This document shows positions 23,459 to 32,044 of a stretch of DNA of 64,000 nucleotides, piece by piece. The position numbers were made by a program, and so were the translations under genes. Each line of letters begins with the position of its first letter. Within the stretch, counting starts at the first letter, position 1. Below the pieces are notes generated by a model, which did not search any database, was not told where the DNA came from, and was given only the letters and a program-made list of their open reading frames with translations. This stretch comes from Pseudomonas mosselii (GTDB lineage: Bacteria; Pseudomonadota; Gammaproteobacteria; Pseudomonadales; Pseudomonadaceae), in assembly GCF_019823065.1 (NCBI RefSeq), contig NZ_CP081966.1, forward strand, positions 2,635,501 to 2,699,500, in the 5' to 3' direction.

Positions 23459-25611
23459 CAGTAGCGCCACTGCACAGCCACTTCCAGGCTGCGCGGCTCA
23501 CCCAGGTAGTACTGGGTGTTGGTCTGGTGGATGAAACGCGCATAGACCTCGTCGGTGAGGTTGCGCAGCCGCGCGCTGAGCTGCACGTGCTTGTCCAGGT
23601 CGTGGGTCATGGACAGCCCATAGACGGTGTACGACGGCACCCAGGCGGTGTTGGCGGTGTTGGCGTACACCGACGACACATAGCGGGCGTCGGCGCCGAC
23701 CTGCCAGCCCGGCGCCAGGTCGTAGGTCAGCCACAGGTTGGCGACACGGTCGGGGATGTTCACCGGGTGCTTGCCCTTGCGCGAGTACACCACGCCGCCG
23801 ATGGTCTCGTTGAACTCGTCGTACTCGGCGTTGACCCAGCTGAAGTTGCCCGCCGCCAGCAGCTTGGGCGTGACCTTGAACGAGGCCGCCAGCTCGAGGC
23901 CGGTGGAGGTCTGCTGGCCCGCCTGCTCGGTGGTATTAGGCACGGTCGAGGAGGGCACCGAGATGTTCTTGCGCACGATGCGGTAGGCCGCCGCGGTGGC
24001 CGAACCGCGCCCGTCGAGGAAGTCGAACTTGCTGCCCACTTCCACCTGGCGCCCGGTGCTCAGGTCGAAGTCGCCGACCTGGCTGAGCGAGGCGCCAGTG
24101 AGCGAGCCGCCCGGCGGCTCGGCCGAGGTGCTGTACTGGGTGTACAGGCTGATATTGGACGTCAGGTCGTAGACCAGGCCCAGGCGCCCGGTGAAGGCGT
24201 CCCAACGCCGGTCCAGCTTGGCCCGGCTCACGTGGTCGACCACGTCGAAGTCGATATGGTCGTAGCGCAGTGCCGATATCAGCGACAGTTGGTCGGTCAG
24301 GCGGGTGCGGTTCTCGACAAAGCCCGCCGTGGTGTCGGTGGTAGTGCTGCGGCCTTTGGCGCGCGGCGCGTCCATGCCGGGGATGTCGAGGAAGTGGTCG
24401 GGCTGGAAGCCATTCGGGTCGATGATGTCGAAGGCACCTTTGGACAGCGGATAGGCGGTCTGCTGGTTGCGGCTGTAGTCCACGCCGAACGCCCAGTCGC
24501 TGGCCAGACCGAACAGCTGGCCTTGATGGGTCAATTCGGTGCGATTGCCGTTGACCTCCTGGTCGTGGCGCTGGCGGTAACCGCCGGAGCGGGCGATGTT
24601 GGTGTTGCTGGCGTTGTAGCGGTACACCTCGAGGTTGCGATAATCGCGCTGGCCGTTGTAGTGGTAGAAGGTGTTGCGCAGCTGGTTGCTGTCGTCGATG
24701 CGGTAGTCGGTGATCGAGCGCAGCCAGCGGGTGCGCTGCTCGTAGCGGCCGTCCTCGACGTTGTAGTTGTTGAAGCGATTGTGTTTGTCGATGTGCAGGG
24801 TGCCGACCGCCGGCTGCAACACCGGCGTGCCCCAGTACGGGCTGTCTTCCTTCTCTTCCAGGTACTCGATGGCCAGGGTGTGCGAGAGCTGCTCGTTGAT
24901 GTCGCTGAGCAGCGAGAAGGCCAGGTTGCCGGCACCGTTCTCCTGGCGGTCGATGTAGCCATTGGTATTGGTGCGGCTGTAGTCGAGCCGCGCGTAGTGG
25001 CGCGGGCCGTCGCCGCTGTTGAGCGCCTTGTTGAAGCCGACCGAGGTTTCCAGGGTGTCGTAGCGGCCGTAGCTGACGCGGCCTTCGAAGCTGTCCTCAT
25101 CGCGGTTGGCCAGTTTGGTGATCATGTTCAGGCTGCCGCCGACCGCGCCACTGCCGTTGAGGAACGACGAGGGGCCGCCGAGCAGTTCGACGCGGTCGTA
25201 GATCCACGCGCCAACCGGGCGCGCCGTGGCGCCGTACTGCAGGTTGATGCCGTTGAACAACTGGCTGATCTGGGCGCCGTTGAAACCACGGTAAGACACG
25301 TAGCCGCCCCAGCCGGGCGGTGCCGAGGCGTTGACCCCGGGCAGGGCGTTGGCGGCGTCCTGGAAGTTGCGCGCGCCGATGCGCTCCATGGTCATGCGGT
25401 CGGCAACGCTGACTGAGGCGGGGTTTTCGCGGGCGCTGAGGTTCAGCCGCGAGCCGCTTTCGATGGGGCGGTCAAGATCGAGCGTGGTGGCTTCTTTGGG
25501 TTGGTCGGCGGTGGCCGTGACGTTGCTGGCGGGCAGGGTCAGGGTGTCATCCTGCGCCCAGGCGCAGGTTGCGCTGCCTACGAGCAGCGCCAAAGTGGTC
25601 ATGCGGAACAT
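23458..25611 (-). CDS. TonB-dependent outer membrane receptor
   Basis: A 717-residue receptor. The signal peptide is MFRMTTLALLVGSATCAWAQ, followed by a TonB-box-like DTLTLPASNVTA. The plug has FQDAANALPGVNASAPPGWG, VSYRGFNGAQISQLFNG and RVELLGGPSSFLNGSGAVGG. The barrel ends with a terminal aromatic strand (VQWRY). There is no STN domain. AGGAAG lies 8 bases before ATG 25611; the longer frame is rejected because the signal peptide begins here. It is the second gene of a DUF2946-receptor-PepSY operon. The ligand is unknown; the family covers ferric siderophores and sometimes copper. Confidence 0.9.
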   Translation of the reverse strand: MFRMTTLALLVGSATCAWAQDDTLTLPASNVTATADQPKEATTLDLDRPIESGSRLNLSARENPASVSVADRMTMERIGARNFQDAANALPGVNASAPPGWGGYVSYRGFNGAQISQLFNGINLQYGATARPVGAWIYDRVELLGGPSSFLNGSGAVGGSLNMITKLANRDEDSFEGRVSYGRYDTLETSVGFNKALNSGDGPRHYARLDYSRTNTNGYIDRQENGAGNLAFSLLSDINEQLSHTLAIEYLEEKEDSPYWGTPVLQPAVGTLHIDKHNRFNNYNVEDGRYEQRTRWLRSITDYRIDDSNQLRNTFYHYNGQRDYRNLEVYRYNASNTNIARSGGYRQRHDQEVNGNRTELTHQGQLFGLASDWAFGVDYSRNQQTAYPLSKGAFDIIDPNGFQPDHFLDIPGMDAPRAKGRSTTTDTTAGFVENRTRLTDQLSLISALRYDHIDFDVVDHVSRAKLDRRWDAFTGRLGLVYDLTSNISLYTQYSTSAEPPGGSLTGASLSQVGDFDLSTGRQVEVGSKFDFLDGRGSATAAAYRIVRKNISVPSSTVPNTTEQAGQQTSTGLELAASFKVTPKLLAAGNFSWVNAEYDEFNETIGGVVYSRKGKHPVNIPDRVANLWLTYDLAPGWQVGADARYVSSVYANTANTAWVPSYTVYGLSMTHDLDKHVQLSARLRNLTDEVYARFIHQTNTQYYLGEPRSLEVAVQWRY

Positions 25612-25685
25612 GCAAGGCTTCCTGGCTGAAATCGGTGGGCGCACGCCCGCTGCCGATCAGGCAGTAGTACTTGGGCGTGGCGATG

Positions 25686-26075
25686 TCAGAACGCGAGAAG
25701 CGAAGCGGGGGAGGCGCGCGGATTGACCAGGGGCCAGCGCTGCTTGGGCAGGGGCGGCGCGGGTTGTCTGGGTAAGGGTTTGCTCGACTCCCCGGCGAGC
25801 AAGGCCAGCAGGCCGAAGAACACCGCCAGCAGGGTGGCGCTGAACAGGCTGGCGATCACGCAGTCGCCGCCGGCAGGCAGCACCGGGTCGGTGATGTCCT
25901 GGTCGCCCTTGAACACGCCGCTGCTGTCGGCCGCGCACCAGGCGGCGTCATCCAGGCCGGCCAGGCGCAAGCCTGCCATCTGTCCATGGCCCATGGCGCA
26001 CAGCAACGAGCCGAACAGGATGCTGAAATACAGCACCCAGGCGACTTGCGATCGTGTGTGGCGGGCCAGCTTCAT
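25686..26075 (-). CDS. DUF2946-like membrane protein, first gene of the receptor operon
   Basis: A 129-residue protein with two hydrophobic segments (VAWVLYFSILFGSLLCAMGH, and SLFSATLLAVFFGLLALLAG) separated by a periplasm-sized loop containing WCAAD and GDCVIA. DUF2946 proteins commonly precede TonB-dependent receptors or copper genes in Pseudomonas and have no proven role. The C-terminal 30 residues are Pro/Arg-rich. The start at 26075 begins the basic, helix-forming N-terminus; the longer frame is less likely. The stop is 74 bases before the receptor start, consistent with co-transcription. Confidence 0.65.
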   Translation of the reverse strand: MKLARHTRSQVAWVLYFSILFGSLLCAMGHGQMAGLRLAGLDDAAWCAADSSGVFKGDQDITDPVLPAGGDCVIASLFSATLLAVFFGLLALLAGESSKPLPRQPAPPLPKQRWPLVNPRASPASLLAF

Positions 26076-26205
26076 CGGCAAAGCTCGAAGGGAATGGGTT
26101 GGGCGTGCGGATTCTACAACTTTTGACACATCTGCCTAGAGTGTTCCTGCGATAAAAAGCATTCGAAACGATACGCCTGCCTGGCTTGACGCCTCTGGGC
26201 CCCAG

Positions 26206-26392
26206 GTGTTCAGATGCCGACCGATTTCAGGTGTCCCATGCCGCCGCGCATGGGGTTAAACGGGAAACCGGTACGAGTCCGGTGCTGCCCCCGCAACGGT
26301 ATGCAAGTGATGCCTTCGACAGACCACTGTGGCCAATGCGCCATGGGAAGGTGAAGGCGTCTAGTCTTGCGAGCCCGGAGACCGGCCTGGAA
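26206..26392 (+). ncRNA. Cobalamin riboswitch
   Basis: Upstream of btuB lies a leader with the hallmark segments of the adenosylcobalamin riboswitch: GGGAAACCGG then GAGTCCGGTGCTGCCCCCGC, CCACTGTGGCC, GCCATGGGAAGG and GAGCCCGGAGACCGGCC. The order and spacing match the family. It ends about 100 bases before the btuB start. When cobalamin is abundant it should block expression of btuB and probably of the two genes after it. Confidence 0.93.
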
Positions 26393-26494
26393 TGTGGTAG
26401 GCAAACTCCTGCGGTGGGCGGGCATGGGCCGGTATTGGCGTGTGCGCGATCCGTGCTCCTGCGTGCTTCTGCGAAAGTCACTTTCGAGAAGAGC

Positions 26495-28450
26495 ATGATT
26501 GCTGTGATTCACTCCCGACGTTTATCCCCCAAGGCCCGGACCCTGCTTCTGGGATGCCTGGCCAGTCCCCTGGCACTGGCCGAAAACACGCCCCTGGTCC
26601 TCGACCAGCAGATCGTCGTCGCGCCGTCGGTGGAGTCGACCAACGTCGCCGCCATGGCCCAGTACGGCAGCAAGGTCGAGATCGTCAGCCGTGAGCAGAT
26701 CGAGCGCGCCGGCCCCGGCGCCGACATCACCCGGGTGATGCAGATGTTCATCCCCGGCTTCTACGTCGCGCCGAAGAACGGCCCGTTCGACTACGGCACC
26801 TATTCGCTGCTCGGCGGGCGTAACGACGACACCCTGATCCTGCTCGACGGCGTGCGCTTGAACAACCGCCTGTACGGCGGCCTGTACCTGGACACCCTGC
26901 CGGCCAACGCGGTGGAGCGCATCGAGGTGCTCAAGGGCGGCCAGAGCCTGTTATTCGGTACCCAGGCGGTGGCCGGGGTGATCAATATCGTCACCCGCAG
27001 CCCGCAGAGCCGCGAGGCTTCGGGTGAGGTCAACCTGGGCCTGGACAGCTTCGCCGGCAGCAGCAAGGACGCCCGCGTCGAGCGGATCTTCAGTAACGGC
27101 TTCGGCGACCTGGGCCTGCTGGCCTATGTCAGCCACAACGTCTCTGATGGCTACCAGCCGTTTCGCAACCGCGACTACAGCGGCAACGTCAGCGACAAGA
27201 AACGCGGTTACGAGGTGACCACCTTCGGCGGCAAGGCGGTCCAGGCCTTCGGCGACGATGCGCGGCTGGAACTGTTCTACCAGTACACCGACGCCAACCT
27301 TGATTTCGCCCGGCCAGTGAACAACTACAAGACCACCAACGACCGCGTGCAGCAGATCGCCACGGCGACCTTCGAGCAGCGCCTCAACGAGCGCCTGAGC
27401 TACTTCATCAAGGGCCACGTCAACGATTGGGACACCCGCTACACCCGCATCAACAACCGTGACGATGGCAGCCGTAACGTGGTCAACCACAACGACTACT
27501 GGGGTTTCACCGACTGGGGCGTGCAGGCCGAGGGCAAGGCCGAACTCGACGGCGGCCATGTGCTGGTGTTCGGTTCCGACAACCAGTGGTTCAAGGGCCA
27601 GGACGATGTGCTGGTGATCGACGACAACAAGGCCCAGGCCAATGCGCTGTATGCCCAGCTGCGGCCGAGGATCGAGGCCTTGCCGGACTGGCACCCGAGC
27701 CTTGGCGTGCGCCACGAGGCCATGAGCGGCGGCGACAGCGCCACCGTCGGCATGCTTACCTCGCTGTACGACCTGAACGACAACTGGCAACTGCGTGGCC
27801 AGTACGGCAGCGCCTACAAGCTGCCCAACGCCGAGCAGCTGTTCGTCAACGAGCCCGGCGACGAGATCGGCAACCGCGACCTCAAGCCCGAGAAGAGCCG
27901 CAACGCCGAGCTTGGCCTGGACTACCACGGCCTGCTGCTGGCGCGCGAATTCAGCGCCAGCGTCACCGTGTTCCGGCGCAAGATCACCGACCTGATCACC
28001 CTGGACGGCAGCCAGTGGGTGAACGGCCAGGGCCAGGTGCAGATGCGGGGTTTCGAGGCCGATGCACGTATCCAGCTCGACGACCAATGGAGCCTGCAGG
28101 CCGACATGACCCGTAACCTCACCGAGTCGCGCACCGGGGCGACGATCAACGACGTGCCGAGTTTCTTCGCCCGCTCGCGGCTCGGCTACGAATCGGCGGA
28201 CCGCATGTGGGGTGCCGGAGGGGCCATTCGCTACATTCGCGATGTGGTCAGCTCCAAGGGCGTCGAGTACGGCCATTACTCGGTGGTCGACGTCGATGCC
28301 TACCGCTACCTGGACGGTGCCCGCCAGCACCGGTTGAGCCTGCTGGTGGAGAACCTGTTCGACCGCGACTATGTCACCAGCCGGGCGAGCAACGTCGACA
28401 ATCTCGGACGGCCGTTCACCAGCGAACTGCGGTACACCTACACCTTCTGA
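26495..28450 (+). CDS. btuB: Vitamin B12 outer membrane receptor BtuB-like
   Basis: A 651-residue TonB-dependent receptor for corrinoids. It has a signal peptide (ending PLALAENT), a TonB box-like TPLVLDQQIVVA, and a plug with IERAGPGADITRVMQMFIPG, LLGGRNDDTLILLDGVRLNN and VERIEVLKGGQSLLFGTQAV. The barrel ends in ELRYTYTF. The start at 26495 has GAGAAGAG upstream; the longer frame runs back through the riboswitch. Its position behind a cobalamin riboswitch and ahead of a BtuF-like protein gene makes B12 the likely ligand. Confidence 0.9.
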   Translation: MIAVIHSRRLSPKARTLLLGCLASPLALAENTPLVLDQQIVVAPSVESTNVAAMAQYGSKVEIVSREQIERAGPGADITRVMQMFIPGFYVAPKNGPFDYGTYSLLGGRNDDTLILLDGVRLNNRLYGGLYLDTLPANAVERIEVLKGGQSLLFGTQAVAGVINIVTRSPQSREASGEVNLGLDSFAGSSKDARVERIFSNGFGDLGLLAYVSHNVSDGYQPFRNRDYSGNVSDKKRGYEVTTFGGKAVQAFGDDARLELFYQYTDANLDFARPVNNYKTTNDRVQQIATATFEQRLNERLSYFIKGHVNDWDTRYTRINNRDDGSRNVVNHNDYWGFTDWGVQAEGKAELDGGHVLVFGSDNQWFKGQDDVLVIDDNKAQANALYAQLRPRIEALPDWHPSLGVRHEAMSGGDSATVGMLTSLYDLNDNWQLRGQYGSAYKLPNAEQLFVNEPGDEIGNRDLKPEKSRNAELGLDYHGLLLAREFSASVTVFRRKITDLITLDGSQWVNGQGQVQMRGFEADARIQLDDQWSLQADMTRNLTESRTGATINDVPSFFARSRLGYESADRMWGAGGAIRYIRDVVSSKGVEYGHYSVVDVDAYRYLDGARQHRLSLLVENLFDRDYVTSRASNVDNLGRPFTSELRYTYTF

Positions 28451-28461
28451 GGGGCGTGAGC

Positions 28462-29190
28462 ATGGACTACCAGCGCGTGTTGTTCGTCGGCCCTGGCCTG
28501 GGCGTTGGCTCTGCGGCCGAAGCCTTTGGCGCCGAGGTCCGCGACCTGCGTGGCCGCGAGGCGGGCCGGGATATCGTAGATACCCTGGAGGGCTTCGATG
28601 GGCTGTGGGTGGTTATCCGCGAGGCCCTTGACCAGGGTGTTGAGCGCTTGCTGGTAGTGGACCTGGAACCCACCTCGGACAGCGCCTACCTTGACTGGCT
28701 GCGCGATGAGCTGGGGCGTCTGGCGCAAGGTCGGGCCGGTGTCTGGGTCACGGCCCAGGCCTTGGGCCGTCGCGGCCTGGACGCGCGGGCGGCCTGTGCC
28801 AGCATCGGTGAGCACACCCGCCACCTGCCGTGCGACCAGGTCAACGCGGTGGCCAGCGATCCGGACTGGTCGCGTGTGCCCGAGCATGCCCGCCAAGTGT
28901 TCCTGTGCACCGGCCCGCGCTGTGTGCGGCGCGGTGCCTTGCCGTTGTGGAAACGCCTGCGCCGGCGGCTGCTGGACCATGACTTGATCGAGACGCCGGG
29001 CGGCGTGCTGCTGACTCGCACTGGTTGCCAGTTCCCCTGCAACCTGGGGCCAGTACTGACGGTGCACCCGGACGGCTGCTGGTATCGGGTACGTGATGAT
29101 CGGGAGGTGGAGGAATTGGTGGAAATGCATCTACAGGGCGCAAGGATCGCCGAAAGACTGCTGATCAAAGGAGGGGCTGGCGATGCGTAG
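28462..29190 (+). CDS. (2Fe-2S) ferredoxin-domain protein of the cobalamin operon
   Basis: A 242-residue cytoplasmic protein. The C-terminal half contains FLCTGPRCVRRGA and TGCQFPCNLGPVLTVHPDG, the four-cysteine pattern of thioredoxin-like [2Fe-2S] ferredoxins. The N-terminal half (RVLFVGPGLGVGSAAEAFGA and LLVVDLEPTSDSAYLDWL) resembles a small CbiX/sirohydrochlorin-chelatase-like or nucleotide-fold domain. It starts 11 bases after the btuB stop and overlaps the next gene by 8 bases, so the three genes are one operon. The role could be reduction of cobalt in imported corrinoid; that is inference. Confidence 0.75.
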   Translation: MDYQRVLFVGPGLGVGSAAEAFGAEVRDLRGREAGRDIVDTLEGFDGLWVVIREALDQGVERLLVVDLEPTSDSAYLDWLRDELGRLAQGRAGVWVTAQALGRRGLDARAACASIGEHTRHLPCDQVNAVASDPDWSRVPEHARQVFLCTGPRCVRRGALPLWKRLRRRLLDHDLIETPGGVLLTRTGCQFPCNLGPVLTVHPDGCWYRVRDDREVEELVEMHLQGARIAERLLIKGGAGDA

Positions 29191-30106
29191 CGCCTGGCTG
29201 CTGTCGTTGGCCTTGTGCTGTGGCACACCGGTCCTGGCCGGCAGCTATCGCAACTGTGGGCAGGACTGGCAACGGCCCGCTGCGGCGCCTGCGCGTATCG
29301 TCGCCCTCAACCAGCACGCGGCCGACCTGCTGCTCGCCCTCGGCGCCGGGCCATCGATGGTCGGCGTGGCCTACCTGGACGACAACGGCGCCGCCTACAC
29401 GCAGGGCCGCTACCAGGGCGTGCCGGTGATCGCCCGGGAGTACCCGGCCAGCGAGGTGCTGTATGCGCAAAGGCCTGACCTGGTGGTCGGCGGATTCGCC
29501 TCGGCCTTTGGCGACGGGGTCAGCTCGCGAACTCGGCTGGCCGGCAACGGGATCTCCAGCTATTTGCTTGAATCGGCCTGTGCCGGCCATTCGCTGGATT
29601 ACTACGCCCATGTCCGGCGTGACCTGACCCTCCTCGGCGAGCTGCTGGGCCGGCAGGCAAGGGCCCAGGCGCTGATCGAAGCGATGGACGCGGACCTGGC
29701 GCGGGCCAGGGCGATTGTTGCGAACGGCAGGCCGTTGTCGGTGTTCTACCTCGACAGTGAGGTCCGGGGGCTGGACAGCGAAGGCGGGCGGGGTTTCGTC
29801 ACGCCGTTGCTGGCCGCCGCCGGAGCGCGCAACGTGCTCGGTGGGCTTGACCAGTATCGCGTGACAGTCAGCCGCGAGTCGCTGCTGAGCAGCGACCCCG
29901 ATGTGATCCTGCTGGCCGACGCCCTGTGGTCGCCGGCCAGTCGCAAGCGTCAGTTGCTGACCCGCGACCCGGTGCTCTCGAGCCTGCGGGCGGTGCGCGA
30001 GAACCGCTTGATCGATATCCCATTCACTGAGTTGGTGCCGACGCCGGCCAGCGGGCGGGTGGCCCTGGAGCTGGCGCAGCGGCTCAGGGAAATGGCTGTT
30101 CCATAG
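29183..30106 (+). CDS. BtuF-like periplasmic binding protein
   Basis: A 307-residue periplasmic protein with signal peptide (MRSAWLLSLALCCGTPVLAG). The class III binding-protein fold of iron-chelate and cobalamin carriers is apparent: PARIVALNQHAADLLLALGA, the YAQRPDLVVGG strand, the long central helix region and the second lobe with VFYLDSEVRGLDSEGG and DVILLADALWSP. It belongs with btuB under riboswitch control. The BtuC permease and BtuD ATPase are not encoded here and must come from elsewhere. The overlap with the upstream gene indicates coupling. Confidence 0.85.
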   Translation: MRSAWLLSLALCCGTPVLAGSYRNCGQDWQRPAAAPARIVALNQHAADLLLALGAGPSMVGVAYLDDNGAAYTQGRYQGVPVIAREYPASEVLYAQRPDLVVGGFASAFGDGVSSRTRLAGNGISSYLLESACAGHSLDYYAHVRRDLTLLGELLGRQARAQALIEAMDADLARARAIVANGRPLSVFYLDSEVRGLDSEGGRGFVTPLLAAAGARNVLGGLDQYRVTVSRESLLSSDPDVILLADALWSPASRKRQLLTRDPVLSSLRAVRENRLIDIPFTELVPTPASGRVALELAQRLREMAVP

Positions 30107-30111
30107 CTGGC

Positions 30112-31470
30112 CTACTCGCCGATGACCAACTGTCGCGCCAACTGGTTGTGACGCTCCAGCACCCGCGGCAGGTCGACGGTGGTGATGCGTCCGTCCTGCA
30201 CCACCACGCGCCCGTTGATCACGCTGGTGTCGACATGGGTCGGGGTACAGAACACCAGCGCTGCCAGCGGGTCATGCAGGGCGCCGGCATAGGCCACATG
30301 ACCCAGGTCGAAGGCCACGAAGTCGGCGACCATGCCTGGGGCGAGGGCGCCGATATCGTTGCGGTTGAGTACCTTGGCACCGCCCAAGGTGGCGATCTCC
30401 AGCGCCTCGCGGGCGGTCATCGCATCTGGCCCGAAACCGACCCGTTGCAGCAGCAGCGCCTGGCGCACCTCGCCGATCATGCTGGCGCCGTCGTTGGACG
30501 CCGAACCATCGACCCCCAGGCCCACCGGCACGCCGTGGTCGCGCATCTTGCGGATTGGCGCGATACCCGAAGCCAGGCGCATGTTCGAGCACGGGCAGTG
30601 GGCGACGCCGGTGCCGGTGCGGGCGAACAGCTCGATGCCATGCTGGTCGAGCTGCACGCAGTGGGCGTGCCACACGTCGTGGCCGACCCAGCCCAGGTCC
30701 TCGGCGTACTCGGCCGGGGTCATGCCGAACTTCTCGCGGCTGTAGGCGATGTCGTTGACGTTCTCCGCCAGGTGGGTGTGTAGCGACACGCCATACTGAC
30801 GGGCCAGCACCGCCGCCTCGCGCATCAGGTCGCGGCTGACCGAGAACGGCGAGCAGGGCGCCACCACCACACGCAGCATCGAGCCGTGGCGGGCATCGTG
30901 GTAGTCCTCGATCAGACGCTGCGACTCCTTGAGGATGTCGCTTTCCTTCTCCACCACCGAATCCGGCGGCAGGCCGCCCTGGCTGCGGCCGACGCTCATG
31001 CTGCCGCGGGCGGCGTGAAAGCGCATGCCGATCTGCTCGGCGGCGTGGATGCTGTCGTCGAGCTTGCAACCGTTGGGGTAGATGTACAGGTGGTCGCTGG
31101 AGGTGGTGCAGCCCGAGAGGATCAGCTCGGCCATGGCGGTCTGGGTCGATACCGAGATCATCTCCGGGGTCAGCCGCGCCCAGATCGGGTAGAGGTTGGT
31201 CAGCCAGTTGAACAGCTCGCCGTCCTGGGCCGCTGGCACCACGCGGGTAAGGCTCTGGTACATGTGGTGGTGGGTGTTGACCAGGCCAGGGATGACCACC
31301 TTGCCGGTCATGTCGAGGATCACGTCGGCGTGCTGTGGCAGGGTATCGCTGGGGCCGACCTGCTTGATCACGTTGTCTTCGATGTAGAGCCCGCCGCGTT
31401 TGATCTCGCGGCGCTCGCCGTCCATGGTCACCAGCAGTTCGGCGTTCTTGACCAGTAGTGTCTTGGGCAT
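30112..31470 (-). CDS. 8-oxoguanine deaminase (amidohydrolase superfamily)
   Basis: A 452-residue cytoplasmic enzyme that deaminates oxidised guanine base to urate, recovering damaged purine. Metal and catalytic residues are apparent: H67 and H69 in NTHHHMYQ, HTHLAEN, HAHCVQLD and GLGVDGSASND. The order, with the GRSQGGLPPDSVVE segment, fits the group typified by P. aeruginosa Pa0142 more than atrazine chlorohydrolases. ATG 31470 has GGGAGGGGAC upstream; the longer frame is rejected. A long upstream gap (574 bases) probably holds its promoter. The stop is 6 bases from the convergent btuF-like stop. Confidence 0.87.
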   Translation of the reverse strand: MPKTLLVKNAELLVTMDGERREIKRGGLYIEDNVIKQVGPSDTLPQHADVILDMTGKVVIPGLVNTHHHMYQSLTRVVPAAQDGELFNWLTNLYPIWARLTPEMISVSTQTAMAELILSGCTTSSDHLYIYPNGCKLDDSIHAAEQIGMRFHAARGSMSVGRSQGGLPPDSVVEKESDILKESQRLIEDYHDARHGSMLRVVVAPCSPFSVSRDLMREAAVLARQYGVSLHTHLAENVNDIAYSREKFGMTPAEYAEDLGWVGHDVWHAHCVQLDQHGIELFARTGTGVAHCPCSNMRLASGIAPIRKMRDHGVPVGLGVDGSASNDGASMIGEVRQALLLQRVGFGPDAMTAREALEIATLGGAKVLNRNDIGALAPGMVADFVAFDLGHVAYAGALHDPLAALVFCTPTHVDTSVINGRVVVQDGRITTVDLPRVLERHNQLARQLVIGE

Positions 31471-32044
31471 GAGGGTCCCCTCCCGGTTGGGGTGTGTTTT
31501 CTGAGTGTAGGGAGGCACCCGGCGTTCGCACCGGGCGCGACTGAGCTGTCAGGCGCGGCGAGGCCGGGCGTCGAAAGCTGGGGCGAACGATGTGCCGTGC
31601 ACGCGTAGCGCCGGTGAGGGCATTGGCAGCGTGTGGGCAGACGGTAGCAGGACGGATGCGGCGTTCAGGACGCACGGCATTCGAGCAGGAAACCCGATGA
31701 GGGTGGGCGGTAGCGGATGTCGCATGGCTTGTGCCTGTCGCAATACGCAACGGCGATGACCGTTGTCGTAGGCGCCGCGTAGTGTAAACAGAATTGCTTT
31801 TTTTTGTATACGGGATATTTGCTGGCGAGCCCACGAGTGCCATGAAGACGGCGTGGGCGATGGGGCACTGCATGCTTGATGTCGATATGCCAGTATGCGA
31901 CTGTCTCGCTGCCGACTACGCTGTGGCCGGCATGTTCGCATTGGCTGATTACACTGTGGAAATCACCACACGGGGAGTACCTGGAATGGGCTGCGCGTTG
32001 ATCGAGCATGCGCCAAGGCGGGTGTCTGCGGGGGGCAGGCATTG
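31471..32044. other. 574-base intergenic gap without a recognised gene
   Basis: Between two divergent genes. I find no protein-like frame on either strand, although short frames exist. Notable content is a run of eight T followed by GTATAC at about 31798-31812, and AT-rich sequence TGTAAACAGAATTGC just before it. The GTATAC core could be part of a GntR-type operator. Promoters for the deaminase and the HD-GYP gene are presumably here. Confidence 0.5.

Noticed and set aside
26076..26205. A Fur box upstream of the DUF2946 operon
   Set aside because: The AT-rich patches (around GATAAAAAGCATTCGAAACG) do not match the consensus well enough on either strand.
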